Program-made: the position numbers and the translations under genes
Shown here: piece after piece, positions 1-11,076 of the stretch
Position numbering within the stretch: the first letter of the stretch is position 1
Layout of the letters: each line of letters begins with the position of its first letter
Assembly (NCBI GenBank): GCA_012934845.2
Contig: WNNJ02003298.1
Location: 88,267 to 152,266 of the forward strand
DNA: 64,000 nucleotides
Direction of reading: 5' to 3'
DNA from: Pomphorhynchus laevis
Lineage: Eukaryota; Acanthocephala; Palaeacanthocephala; Echinorhynchida; Pomphorhynchidae
Notes under the pieces: generated by a model
What the model saw: only the letters and a program-made list of their open reading frames with translations
Databases searched by the model: none
What the model was told of the DNA's origin: nothing

Positions 1-630
1 TGGGTATAAAGTTGCTCAAATGATAGATATTATTAAACGAATTATAGTTCATTACATGATTACCGATAATCTTTATTGACAATTAACTGTTCATATTCAA
101 CTTTTCAATGTGAAATACTCTCTTTAGAAAGCAACTCAATGTAATTGCTTTATCTTTTGAACAATTTCAAAAGTATAAATGGAAATGAAAGTGGGTGGTA
201 CTCAAAAACAATAAGTGTATTGGCAATTGTTTCGTATTGTTATGTGAGACGTTGCAGTATGGCTGATAGCATTTTCATTAGATAAAATGACAAGCTGAGC
301 TCGACAAGTGCAATTCGCTCCTAACATTCACATAATATTTGGTTACATTGAAATCATTTGCAATTTACAATGAATTTGATTAATATTTTATTTTATATCT
401 TTTAATATTTTAAATTTTGTTAAAAAATGGAATTAATAGATATGAACATTACTTACAGTGGAATAATGTACTATACATTTTAATGATTCCTGTATTAAGT
501 TGTGTTGCGAAAGATATTTCTAAAGTCAAATTATTGAACATTTATAATAAAGAATTATTATAGCTGGATCATAAAATAGGAATTTTTTTATTTGTATTTC
601 GCTAACATCTGTTAAAATATTGAACATTAG
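1..630 (-). repeat. Dispersed repeat, inverted third copy of the 17-kb and 35-kb segments
   Basis: The reverse complement matches 17237-17800 and 34930-35540 almost base for base. The match runs to the window edge, so this copy probably continues to the left. Relative to the 17-kb copy it has about 60 extra bases at its right end (from the Ile-rich AT stretch near 570 to the motif GCTAACATCTGTT near 600) that are shared only with the 35-kb copy. No coding frame is supported in any of the three copies. I read it as an interspersed non-coding repeat or the end of a larger duplicated block. Confidence 0.8.
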
Positions 631-649
631 TTTAACATCTTTTAAGTAA

Positions 650-1085
650 CAACTCTGTATCGCGATTCAACGTTACATCCACTAGGCTGGATACTCCAGT
701 AGTGTAGATATACACTTCGGTATATTACTTTCAGTAGGGGATCGTATTCTAACGATCTATTAGAAACCTACCTAGTTGTGTGATCCGCTAGCCGGATCAC
801 TGTTTTTCATGCTGCCACTTGCAATGAATGTTTTTAATTTAACTTAAATGAATCTGTGAGCAGATATTCTTATTGTGGCATGATATTTTCCTCACAGGTA
901 TTGTTTCTATTTTTGATAGAGCAGGACGCTAATTATCATTCTGAGTTGATCTCATCAGCTGCTGACCCGGACCTACATTTCACGTTTCGACTCTTGTTAT
1001 CTGCTTACTCCGTACATTGATGTTGATCGGATTTGAACTCAGGACGTCTTTATCGCGATTAAACGTTACATTTGGCTGGCTACTT
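650..1085 (-). mobile_element. Two partial tRNA-derived SINE copies, rearranged
   Basis: 655-795 matches the right half and 850-1085 the left half of the SINE at 18866-19206, so the two halves are in swapped order with about 55 bases between them. On the minus strand the piece near 1020-1075 carries GAGTTCAAATCC, a good RNA polymerase III B box; the A box is decayed here and clearer in the 19-kb copy. The swapped order fits two truncated copies side by side rather than one intact insertion. Confidence 0.55.
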
Positions 1086-1389
1086 CAGTGATGAATTAGA
1101 AATGTAACAGATGCAATCAATTTAAATAATCCCTATGTTACTGAATTGTTGGAATGCACATTTTTACTTTTCTTACAAAATGACAGAAAAAATAATTTTT
1201 ACAAAAAAATATTTACATTGAAAATACTAAAGCGGAATTTAAATAATGAAAGCTCTAAGCATCAAAATGCTTTTTCACTAATTGAATCAGATTGCTGATA
1301 TATTCTTCCGTGTCACATTCGTTGCTATCTTCGTATTCATATTGTTCAGAACCTATAAAGTTAATTGAACAGTTAACGCAATATGAATT

Positions 1390-4300
1390 TCAAATTTTAC
1401 AAATACCGTGCATCTGTTCAACATGGGTTTTAAGTGATCGTAGCAGGTTGAATTTTTCTGGACAACTTTTACATTTATACTTTGACAGTCCTTTAAATAG
1501 AATTATTTTTAATTATAAAAATTGGTGTATTTTATTCAAACCTAAATGAGCTAGCAAGTGATTTCTAAACTGGTTGGATTTTACGAAACCACGACCGCAA
1601 GGACATCTCATTGGCCAGAGATTTGTATGCACAGGATAGTGATTCCTAAGATCACCAGGAGTTGGGAAGCTTTTCAGACATAAAGGGCATTTATGTGGCT
1701 TATGCTATTAATTTATATAATATTTAATATAAATATGGAACGACACGTAGACATTTTATTTATTCAAATACTTAATAATTAATTTTAATCTATATCATTT
1801 TAATTTATACAAACGCGAAAGAATGACGAATACCGTTTTGTCATCACATGACTCATTAGTGCCAGTTCCCTCCCACTGCTGGATGCAGAGGGAGGGAACT
1901 GGCACACGATATTTTCTTTCATTCAATTATTAACTTCAAATTTTTTTAGTAATCATATAAGCCCGACGCGAAAGAATGACGAATGCCGTTTCGTCATCAC
2001 ATGACTCATCCGTGCCAGTTCCCTCCCACTGCTGGATGCAGAGGGAGGGAACTCCTCTGCTTTCAGCTGTGAGAAGGAACTGTCACTGAGGACAGTTCTT
2101 CTTTTTAATTATTGTAAATGGAAACATGAAAAATCTAAATATTTGTGTTTTCCTTTGTTGATATTGAATCCCAAAGGTATCTAAATAGGAATATATTTTT
2201 GTAAACGGAAAATTAAATACATGTGAATTATTTTTAACTACATATAAGCGAATGCTGAGAAAAATGTTAAGATATTGTCTTTTTATGGGAAAATTAAGTT
2301 ACATTTCATTTTGACATACCCGTACCGTCTGTCGGTTCTCCTCTACATCTAGTAGTGTGAGGTACCTAGTACTGATGAGTTAAAATAATGACGAAATGGT
2401 ACTAGCTATCGTTTTGTCGATTCGTTCGTAGCGGCCACTTTGACATGCAAACAAGTTCCCACGGAATTAATTTATTAATTTACGTTAAATTTTATTTTTA
2501 CAACTATAAAATACAGTACACTATAGACAACAATACATTTTAATGCATAAAATACACGAAACAGAGGATTTTAAATATGTAAATCGATGAAGAATAAATG
2601 TCCGTGTCTAAAAACAAGAATAGATCAATATGCAAAACTTCTATTCTAACTTACATTTCACCTGAACAATGACGAAAACGGTACTAATTATCGTTTTGTC
2701 ATTTCTTTCGTGGCTGCCATAATGATTTTACATTTCATTTGTATATTTAGATAGCAATTTTTGTAGTAATGATGTCATTATGGCATTCTTACAATAATTC
2801 ATAAAGGTATTAAAGATATGAATCAAAGTTTTTACAGACATCACGATTGTCATCAATTATTTTAATGATTGATGTTGAAATAAAAGAATTTAAAGAGATA
2901 TGCAAATACAGAGAGAAATTAAAATTACCGTGTAATGTGTCATCCGGTGATAGTAAAGATTGCTGCTGGCCGTGAACCGCTTGTTGCAAATTTCGCATTC
3001 ATGTGGCTTCTCCCCTGTATGAATACGAAAATGGGTATTTAGCGAACTGCTTGTCGTAAAAGTTTTCTTACAAGTTGTGCAGACAAATGGCCGTTCACCT
3101 TAAACTATATTATTAAATACAAACAAAATTTGACAATTAAACCTGTGTGAGTCCGCCGGTGCCGATCAAGCAGGGATGGACGATCGAAATATTTACCGCA
3201 AATATCGCATGACCATTTTCTGCGCTTAATCGCCTAAAATATGATTTTTCAATTAAATATATATTCAATAATATATATTTAATAATATATAATAACTATT
3301 AACATATTTTTCCTCTATTTTCATATTGAAAAGGACTGCGAAGTTCTACATATCCAAATAATAAATTGAGTCTCTCATATTCTCGGGGATGGTTCGCAGC
3401 CAATTAATAATATACATACATTATATAATAATGTAGTATATTACATATTTTTTACAATACAACTATACATTTCCTATATCACATATCATGAAAGGTCTGT
3501 AAACTAGCCATTTACATTTTAAACGATAAAATCGCAATTTATAGTATTAAACTATATTTTAAATTATTCCAAAAATATATTATTTTAAATTAACAACTTA
3601 ATGTTACATTTTAATGTTTGTAAAATAAACGGCAGGTTTAGCTTGAATATAATTATTAAACACTTATAACCACATCAAGCTACTGAACGCGGTAACTTTT
3701 TGTTCAATCAATCAGTTTCGATTACTGATTGATTTTATCGTTAAATTTATAAACTATTTTTAACTGAATTCATGTTACATTTGTAATAAACAATAGATAT
3801 AACTAATAATAGTTATTAAAAGATAATCTCAAATCTAAACACTTGGTAAAATATAACCAATAAATAGATATATTATGGCTACATTATATCCTTTTGTAAT
3901 GATGCCATCGCGAAATATCATTAACCCACTATTAATTATTAACTCATAATTATATTGCCTTATAAATGTTATTTACTATTTGTGAACAAGAGATAATCTC
4001 AAATATAAACAATAGTTTAATAGACAAACACAGTTTAAATAAACACATTAGGAAATGAATATATAATTATAAATGCATATGCATCATTAAATATTGAATT
4101 CTTGTATTGCATTATAATTTTATTAAGAGAATGAAATTGAATGTAATCAAGCTAAGCGAATGCAACATTTATCCTGTTGCATCCGACGTCATTATATATT
4201 TTAGATCAAGCGGATCTCCATTGTATAGGATTATTTCATTTTAAAAGTTTAGAACTGCAAGCAGCATTTGATAGCACTATATATGTTCAAAAACTTTATA

Positions 4301-4746
4301 AAATTCGTATTAGCAATTTTAGATAGTTCACTACTGACCTGTTCAACAAATTGATCATCTTCTTTCTCAGCATTTGCGTCATTAGTCAAGTCGCTCAATG
4401 CGCGTTTATTTGTTTCGTAGAATATGGCTTTCTCGTCGGTGTTCAAAGGTATAAATGGTTTGCGTTTAACAGCTAATTTTTTGCACTCATCATGCGTTTT
4501 ATCAGGGCAATTTTCCTTCTCGTGTGGATCATTGCATATCTCATCATTTTCTAATTGCTGCTTCCTTATAGGGCTCTGTACGTTTACCTGAGTTTGAATA
4601 AGGCGTCGCTTCTTTAATGATTTTGGAGATGTAGGTAAGCTGTCTGGTGGGATATTTTCTTTATTTTCATCGAAATCTGAAAAGCTGTTGCTTAGCAGGT
4701 CACTTATGAGAAAGCTTCTTTTGCGTCTATCCTTACTGTTGTTCAT
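1390..4746 (-). CDS. Six-finger C2H2 zinc-finger transcription factor, five exons, eh1-like repressor motif
   Basis: Exons on the minus strand are 4746-4339, 3233-3143, 3098-2929, 1704-1542 and 1490-1390 (TGA at 1392-1390). All introns are GT-AG and the phases agree, giving 310 residues. Intron 2 is 44 bases and intron 4 is 51; introns 1 and 3 exceed 1.1 kb. The N-terminus is basic, then has FLISDLL at residues 12-18, which fits the eh1 Groucho-binding pattern FxIxxLL. Residues 20-136 are acidic, polar and probably disordered. Fingers start near residues 145, 173, 201, 229, 257 and 284, with TGEKP-type linkers between the first ones. Finger 5 has only one residue between its cysteines (C257, C259), and finger 6 ends H-X4-H, so both are irregular. 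Fingers 3-4 ([10 protein letters not shown], then FPTPGDL) look like a conserved animal finger family that I cannot name. Role inferred: sequence-specific DNA-binding repressor in the nucleus. Confidence 0.88.
1833..1910 (-). ncRNA. Decayed hammerhead ribozyme copy, perfect stem I
   Basis: On the minus strand a perfect 15-bp stem I (TGCCAGTTCCCTCCC with its complement) closes directly onto the core. The core reads CTAATGA rather than CTGATGA, the GAA is AAA, and the base at the cleavage position is G. Stem II (GTCAT/ATGAC) is intact. Core positions that are invariant in active hammerheads are therefore changed, so this copy should not cleave. It is sense to the host gene. Confidence 0.6.
1984..2053 (-). 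ncRNA. Decayed hammerhead ribozyme copy
   Basis: This is the second tandem copy, 153 bases from the first. Stem II and GAAAC are intact, but the core reads CGGATGA and the outer strand of stem I is truncated after the AGTTCCC segment, so no cleavage triplet is present in place. Downstream, the conserved flank TTCGTCATTCTTTCGCGTC is kept. Confidence 0.55.
2322..2402 (+). ncRNA. Type III hammerhead ribozyme, canonical core
   Basis: Order on the plus strand: stem III strand GTACCGT (2322-2328), cleavage base C2329, stem I hairpin (2330-2371), CTGATGA (2372-2378), stem II GTTA/TGAC (2379-2382, 2389-2392), GAA (2393-2395), stem III strand ATGGTAC (2396-2402). Stem III is 7 bp with one G-T pair. 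All invariant positions fit, including the A-T pair next to the cleavage site and G-C closing stem II. Stem I has several wobbles and mismatches compared with the 15-bp version nearby, so activity could be weak. It lies inside intron 3 of the zinc-finger gene but on the opposite strand. Confidence 0.75.
2668..2715 (+). ncRNA. 3' half of a hammerhead copy
   Basis: Only GACGAAAACGG and the conserved downstream flank ending TTTCTTTCGTGGCTGCC remain; the CTGATGA and stem I are missing. The flank ends in GGCTGCC, which resembles the start of stem I of a following unit. That fits an array once made of head-to-tail units. Confidence 0.45.
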
Positions 4747-5500
4747 AACACAATTTTTAGACTAACGTTCAGATCACGGAGAGTATGTATTTTATGCGCT
4801 CTCTGAAGAAATCGTTCTTGTCGATTTACTCGTAAATGACTTATCTGCAAATAAATACAGAAAGCGAATAAAGGAAATGCTTCAACAGATCAATCGATTG
4901 TTTTTTATTTTGATTTGATGTGATTAATTGAAAATTTTCTTAATGAAATATGTCAACATTTTGGATTCAAGCGATTGTATTGGCTGAAATAATCAGCTTT
5001 TGGTAATTAATGATACCAATGTATATCGTGGGTGTCTGCAATCCGACGTCTATACACCAAATACAATTAACTTTGAATGCATTATGTTGTTGATGAGCAA
5101 GCAATTTTCATATATCGCCGCAATTTAAACGGAGAAGACAGTGCATTAATAGTAGCAAACAAGTATATTACAAAGAACATAATTGATGCAGTGAGATTTA
5201 ATCAATTACCCATATCGAAAAATTAAATAAATTAATCGATATAAATTTATTGAAAGATTTTAAAAAGGAAATTAAAAGTTAAGAACGTAAAAATTATAAA
5301 TTACAAGACGAATTCGTGAATTTAAAGAACAAATCAAAATCAAAATCTACGAATCTTTATAAATTAAACTGATAAGAACTGATTTTAAGATTTTATAGCG
5401 CTACCATCACTGCGACAACAATGAAATTGACAAAATTTTCACTTTACAATAACAATGTTGCAATGAGAGCTTGTCGTAAATAAATTCCATATGGATTGCA
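4747..5500. other. Upstream region of the zinc-finger gene, no recognised gene
   Basis: This stretch lies 5' of the minus-strand zinc-finger gene and should hold its promoter and any 5' UTR; I see no convincing core promoter element. A short plus-strand frame at 5080-5226 (about 49 codons) reads like protein (contains NLNGEDSALIVANKYI) but has no neighbours, no match I recognise and no splice signals I trust. Confidence 0.35.
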
Positions 5501-5504
5501 GTGG

Positions 5505-7305
5505 AAAGGTTGCCATATAATTCCATATTTAACGATTGCAAAAGACAAATGAACGAAACTAAGTGCCTTTTAAAAACAATCTGGATAGACATAAGAACAC
5601 GGCGTTCCCATTTAAGATCTGCGAGTTTTTAATACCTATCGAGTTGAAAAGATTTTATTAAAAAGATCATTTTATAATATTATATTATAAAATATAATAA
5701 GAGCAGAAACCTGATAACATAGCATTTACATCTGATGACCTCTAATCCTTACTCTGATACATCATATGTTATTTATTAGTCAATTCATAAAAATTGACTC
5801 TTATTTTAAAAGAGTCATAAATTCTTATGAATTGACTCTTATTTTAAATTTCAATTTAAAATTTTAACTTGATATAAATTATAAAAAAATTATGACAATT
5901 ATTTATGATATATTAATAAATTCTAACATCTATATTAATAACATCCATATTCTAACATCTATATTAATAAATTCTAGCCGGTGAAGTTCGTAAAACTTCA
6001 AGGGATTTACAGAGAAAAATAGTGCCTGAATTCAAGTAATACATTATGTCACGTTACAATTAATATTTAAGTTCTAAGCTCATGCATACATTTCCTTAAT
6101 TTTTAAAGGTTGCCATATAATTCCATATTTAAAGATTGGAAAGGACAAATGAACGAAACTAAGTGCCTTTTAAAAACAATCTGGATAGACATAAGAACAC
6201 GGCGTTCCCATTTAGGATCTGCGAATTTTTAATACCTATCGAGTTGAAAAGATTTTATTAAAAAGATCATTTTATAATATTATATTATAAAATATAATAA
6301 GAGCAGAAACCTGATAACATAGCATTTACATCTGATGACCTCTAATCCTTACTCTGATACATCATATGTTATTTATTAGTCAATTCATAAAAATTGAATC
6401 TTATTTTAAAAGAGTCATAAATTCTTATGAATTGACTCTTATTTTAAATTTCAATTTAAAATTTTAACTTGATATAAATTATAAAAAAATTATGACAATT
6501 ATTTATGATATATTAATAAATTCTAACATCTATATTAATAACATCCATATTCTAACATCTATATTAATAAATTCTAGCCGGTGAAGTTCGTAAAACTTCA
6601 AGGGATTTACAGAGAAAAATAGTGCCTGAATTCAAGTAATACATTATGTCACGTTACAATTAATATTTAAGTTCTAAGCTCATGCATACATTTCCTTAAT
6701 TTTTAAAGGTTGCCATATAATTCCATATTTAAAGATTGGAAAGGACAAATGAACGAAACTAAGTGCCTTTTAAAAACAATCTGGATAGACATAAGAACAC
6801 GGCGTTCCCATTTAGGATCTGCGAATTTTTAATACCTATCGAGTTGAAAAGATTTTATTCAAAAGATCATTTTATAATATTATATTATAAAATATAATAA
6901 GAGCAGAAACCTGATAACATAGCATTTACATCTGATGACCTCTAATCCTTACTCTGATACATCATATGTTATTTATTAGTCAATTCATAAAAATTGACTC
7001 TTATTTTAAAAGAGTCATAAATTCTTATGAATTGACTCTTATTTTAAATTTCAATTTAAAATTTTAACTTGATATAAATTATAAAAAAATTATGACAATT
7101 ATTTATGATATATTAATAAATTCTAACATCTATATTAATAACATCCATATTCTAACATCTATATTAATAAATTCTAGCCGGTGAAGTTCGTAAAACTTCA
7201 AGGGATTTACAGAGAAAAATAGTGCCTGAATTCAAGTAATACATTATGTCACGTTACAATTAATATTTAAGTTCTAAGCTCATGCATACATTTCCTTAAT
7301 TTTTA
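5505..7305 (+). repeat. Three head-to-tail units of 600 bp
   Basis: The segment beginning AGGTTGCCATATAATTCC recurs at about 5509, 6109 and 6709 with exactly 600-base spacing and only a handful of differences; the first unit is the most diverged at its start. Each unit contains AGAAACCTGATAACATAGCA followed by CTGATGACCTC, half of the PLE-linked pseudoknot motif, and the palindrome GTCAATTCATAAAAATTGAC. Near-identity means the amplification is recent or homogenised. Part of the third unit also forms the start of the large inverted repeat. Confidence 0.9.
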
Positions 7306-7546
7306 AAAAAGGTTACTGATAAAAGGTCTGATATCACAAAGCTTTATTCTCTTTTGATAAGGCTAGAAAGTGTTATTAGTCCTGGAAAAGTTTAAAATGT
7401 CACACATGTTTGTAGTTTTTCTGTCTATTGATATTTTTTATCATAACAATTGATAATATAATGTGGTATTAAAAATAACAGATTTTGATCTTGAAATATT
7501 GTAGAAGGATCAATAAAAATTGATCTTGATTGCATAATTCATATTT

Positions 7547-7655
7547 ATGATAAATACGCCATTAGCGTGTATTTAAACCTGCTGCTATGCTGTTTTGTGG
7601 AATAAGAGCAGAAACCTGATAACATAGCAGTTACACCTGATGACCTCTAATCCTT
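7547..7655 (+). ncRNA. PLE-linked structured motif, left-arm copy
   Basis: The hairpin AATACGC/GCGTGTATT is followed by CTGCTATG, GAAAC and CATAGCAG, then CTGATGACCTC. The long pairing CTGCTATG with CATAGCAG is kept, but the partner helix that makes the pseudoknot in other copies is reduced to a few pairs here. An exact inverted copy lies in the right arm at 10962-11076. Confidence 0.55.
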
Positions 7656-8544
7656 ACTCTGATACATCATATGTTATTTATTAGTCAATTCATAAAAATT
7701 GACTCTTATTTTAAATTTCAATTTAAAATTTTAACTTGATATAAATTATATAAAATCTTATATAATTATTTAATATTTATAATCATTTATCTTTATTTTT
7801 AATTTATTTATAGTATAAAATTTATAATTATTTATGTTATATTTACATATTTATATGCATCGCTATATGAATTGCAATACTGTTACATTATCTTAAAATC
7901 AAAAATCATACAATTATTAGCTAGCAATAATTAATAATTAATTATTATGCTTAATCGAATTAATTTTATTCTTATAGTTCATACAAGTTCATCACCCACG
8001 TAATCCGAGCTCGTCTCGGTCCTCTAGTGGATAACATGTGTTGTATAATTTGACCAGTTTGCCTCTGAATACAAACATCACGTCACACTGGTCAAATAAA
8101 GTGACCATAATGGACACTATACTATACTAGTCTTTTAATTGTTTCACAAATAATTAAGAACCAAATTTTTTTACAACTTTCCTTATTCTGGTACATCAGT
8201 AAATTAGAGGCCATCATTTCCGCCTGATGAGAGGCCATCATTTTATTATATTAGAGAAGATCCGTTCCGCCTGATAAGATGTCAGCAGTTCATTAGATAC
8301 AAGGTCATTAGATACTCCGGATGACATCTAATCTTTATTATGATACATCGTATGTTGTTAGTAAATTTATAAAAATTGACCTTATTCTAAATTTCAATTT
8401 AAAATTTTAACTTGATATAAATTATACAAAATCTTATATAAAAGTTGTTTATTATTTATAATTATTTATAAGAGATGAGGGGATTCCGTAAGAAGTTGTT
8501 TATCATCAGTTTAGCAGACACGAAAGAATCGACAAAACGATAAT

Positions 8545-8627
8545 TAGTACCGTTTAGTCATCGTTTTGATTCATCAGTGCCGGGGGCCTCCCACTGCTGG
8601 ATGCAGAAGAGGACCGGCAGACGCCAC
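8545..8627 (-). ncRNA. Decayed hammerhead ribozyme copy
   Basis: On the minus strand GTC precedes a strong stem I (TGCCGG with CCGGCA, then more pairs) that ends on an intact CTGATGA. Stem II is disrupted and the following GAA reads TAA, so activity is unlikely. The flank downstream matches the intronic copies at 2.4 and 2.7 kb. It stands alone, just inside the centre of the large inverted repeat. Confidence 0.6.
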
Positions 8628-8639
8628 AAGCCAAGTTAA

Positions 8640-9960
8640 AACATATTTTATTTATTATTATAAATAATAACAAATATTATAATTATTTATTATTTACTTA
8701 TTATTTAGTATTATTTTTAATTTAGAAATAATATAAAATACGTAGATTCATTTAGCTGATCTGATTTATCAAATAATAAAGTAATCTTGGTTCTTTTAAA
8801 AATTAAAATAATAAGTTATAAAATTGTATCTTAAAATTAAACAAAAACATTTATGTGGTAAGCAATTTTTTATTTACAATGATCATTGGATTTACTAAAG
8901 TCAACGTATTTTCGAGTCTGATAAAAATATACGTTTAAATAGAAAAGCCATTTTAATTGCTAGTAGAACTTACAAATGTATGTGCATAAAAATAAAATAA
9001 TATTAAAAAAATGTGTAATAAAATAATAAAATCAAAATTTACGTTATTGTGATAAACCTTTGCGTTTATCACAATTAAAAATATATTAGATCAATCTTAT
9101 AAAGTCAAATATTTTATTTTAAATTAAATTTTAAATTTTAACTCCATAAAATAAAAAAATCTTATATGACAGTTCTTTATTATTAATAATTATTTATGAG
9201 TGATGAGATGTAAGAAGTTTAATTTAAAATATTTATAATTGTATGATTTTTGATTTTAAGATAATGTAACAGTATTGCAATTCATATAGCAATGCATATA
9301 AATATGTAAATATAAAGAAGGCAATTTGAAAAAATATTTTAAATAATCCAAAAGTTTGTTTCAGCGAAATCTACACCACGCGAAATTTATTTTTAAATAA
9401 TAATTTTATCTGGATAATCGAATTCAAATGTCAGATCAAACTAGTTTTTCGTCAAAATCAATAAGATGAAATGGCCTAGTTTTATTCTCCTTTTCAATAT
9501 TTGGCTATAAAAAAGTGCTTAGAATTTTAAGCGCAGATTTAAAAAGATTAAAAATTTTCTTTGAAAATCACAGAATTCTGCATTAATACTCATGCTCAGT
9601 TAGCTTATCTGATTTGTCTTTCGAAATGTAAATATTTGATATTTAATAAATATTTATTATTAATTTTGTAATAATATTATTAAATTAATTTTAGTGTTTT
9701 ATAACATGGCAGTTTTATCTGATGAATTATAATCTTTATTCTGATACATCGTGTTATTTATTATTCAATTCATAAAAATTGACTTTTATTTAAATTTTAA
9801 TTTAATATAAATTAAATAAAATCTGATCCAAAAATATTTTATTTTATGTTATAATAACTATAACGTCTATATAGTAAAAATGAAACCATCAAGCAAATAT
9901 AAAATCAATTATTAAAGTCGTGAAATATATCAATCACAAGATATTATTATAAATTTAAAC
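8640..9960. other. AT-rich centre of the inverted repeat, no gene seen
   Basis: Both strands are dense in stops. 8690-8760 carries the AGCTGATCTGATTTATC end shared with the PLE-linked repeats at 18.27 and 39.77 kb, and 9230-9310 is a direct copy of part of the right arm (10695-10775). Nothing else is recognised. Confidence 0.5.
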
Positions 9961-9989
9961 TATCAGGCGAAATACACTAGATAATCAAA

Positions 9990-10086
9990 TTTCCTCAGAG
10001 GAAATACGTCAATAACATGTATTTGGTCGCGCTGCTATGTGTCGTCAAGGATTAGGGACCGAAACTTATAAGCATCAGTTCCTTTA
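9990..10086 (+). ncRNA. PLE-linked pseudoknot motif
   Basis: Plus strand: GAGGAAATACGT hairpin, then GGTC, CTGCTATG, GACC followed by GAAAC, then CAG and TTCC. The first pairing is GGTC/GACC where other copies have GGCC/GGCC, a compensated change. The second helix is imperfect here. A PLE C-terminal coding fragment begins within 15 bases downstream. Confidence 0.55.
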
Positions 10087-10094
10087 GTCAATTT

Positions 10095-10215
10095 TTAGAG
10101 TTAAAAATAGAGTTAAAAATATTAAAAAAGATATGTATATAAATGAACGATTAGAAATATTAAAACAACTTTTAAGTGATAATAAGCTAAAAGATCTTTA
10201 TGTAAATATAAGAAG
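10095..10215 (+). mobile_element. Penelope-like element, C-terminal coding fragment
   Basis: The frame from ATG 10133 begins MYINERLEILKQLL and matches the C-terminal tail of the GIY-YIG protein at 45425-45955 nearly residue for residue, then runs into arm sequence. It is only about 25-30 codons of element sequence, so the rest of this open frame is chance. Its position between the pseudoknot motif and the inverted-repeat arm ties the arms to the PLE family. Confidence 0.7.
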
Positions 10216-10961
10216 TTTTATTTTTTTATTAGTCAATTTTTATAAATTCACTAATAAGATACGATGTATCATAATAAAGATTAGATGTCATCCGGAGTAT
10301 CTAATGACCTTGTATCTAATGAACTGCTGACATCTTATCAGGCGGAACGGATCTTCTCTAATATAATAAAATGATGGCCTCTCATCAGGCGGAAATGATG
10401 GCCTCTAATTTACTGATGTACCAGAATAAGGAAAGTTGTAAAAAAATTTGGTTCTTAATTATTTGTGAAACAATTAAAAGACTAGTATAGTATAGTGTCC
10501 ATTATGGTCACTTTATTTGACCAGTGTGACGTGATGTTTGTATTCAGAGGCAAACTGGTCAAATTATACAACACATGTTATCCACTAGAGGACCGAGACG
10601 AGCTCGGATTACGTGGGTGATGAACTTGTATGAACTATAAGAATAAAATTAATTCGATTAAGCATAATAATTAATTATTAATTATTGCTAGCTAATAATT
10701 GTATGATTTTTGATTTTAAGATAATGTAACAGTATTGCAATTCATATAGCGATGCATATAAATATGTAAATATAACATAAATAATTATAAATTTTATACT
10801 ATAAATAAATTAAAAATAAAGATAAATGATTATAAATATTAAATAATTATATAAGATTTTATATAATTTATATCAAGTTAAAATTTTAAATTGAAATTTA
10901 AAATAAGAGTCAATTTTTATGAATTGACTAATAAATAACATATGATGTATCAGAGTAAGGA

Positions 10962-11076
10962 TTAGAGGTCATCAGGTGTAACTGCTATGTTATCAGGTTT
11001 CTGCTCTTATTCCACAAAACAGCATAGCAGCAGGTTTAAATACACGCTAATGGCGTATTTATCATAAATATGAATT
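10962..11076 (-). ncRNA. PLE-linked structured motif, right-arm copy
   Basis: Reverse complement of the motif at 7547-7655, with the same hairpin, CTGCTATG/CATAGCAG pairing, GAAAC and CTGATGACCTC. Confidence 0.5.

Larger units (their letters stand above)
1705..2928 (-). other. Intron 3 of the zinc-finger gene, filled with hammerhead-bearing repeats
   Basis: This 1.2-kb intron splits finger 3 from finger 4. It contains at least four copies or half-copies of the hammerhead family described separately: minus strand at 1833-1910 and 1984-2053 (153 bases apart), plus strand at 2322-2402 and a 3' half near 2668-2715. The remaining sequence is AT-rich and shows no further exon. Confidence 0.75.

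Noticed and set aside
1292-1549. Plus-strand 85-residue ORF
   Set aside because: It is the antisense shadow of exons 4 and 5 of the zinc-finger gene, which have finger motifs and splice sites on the minus strand.
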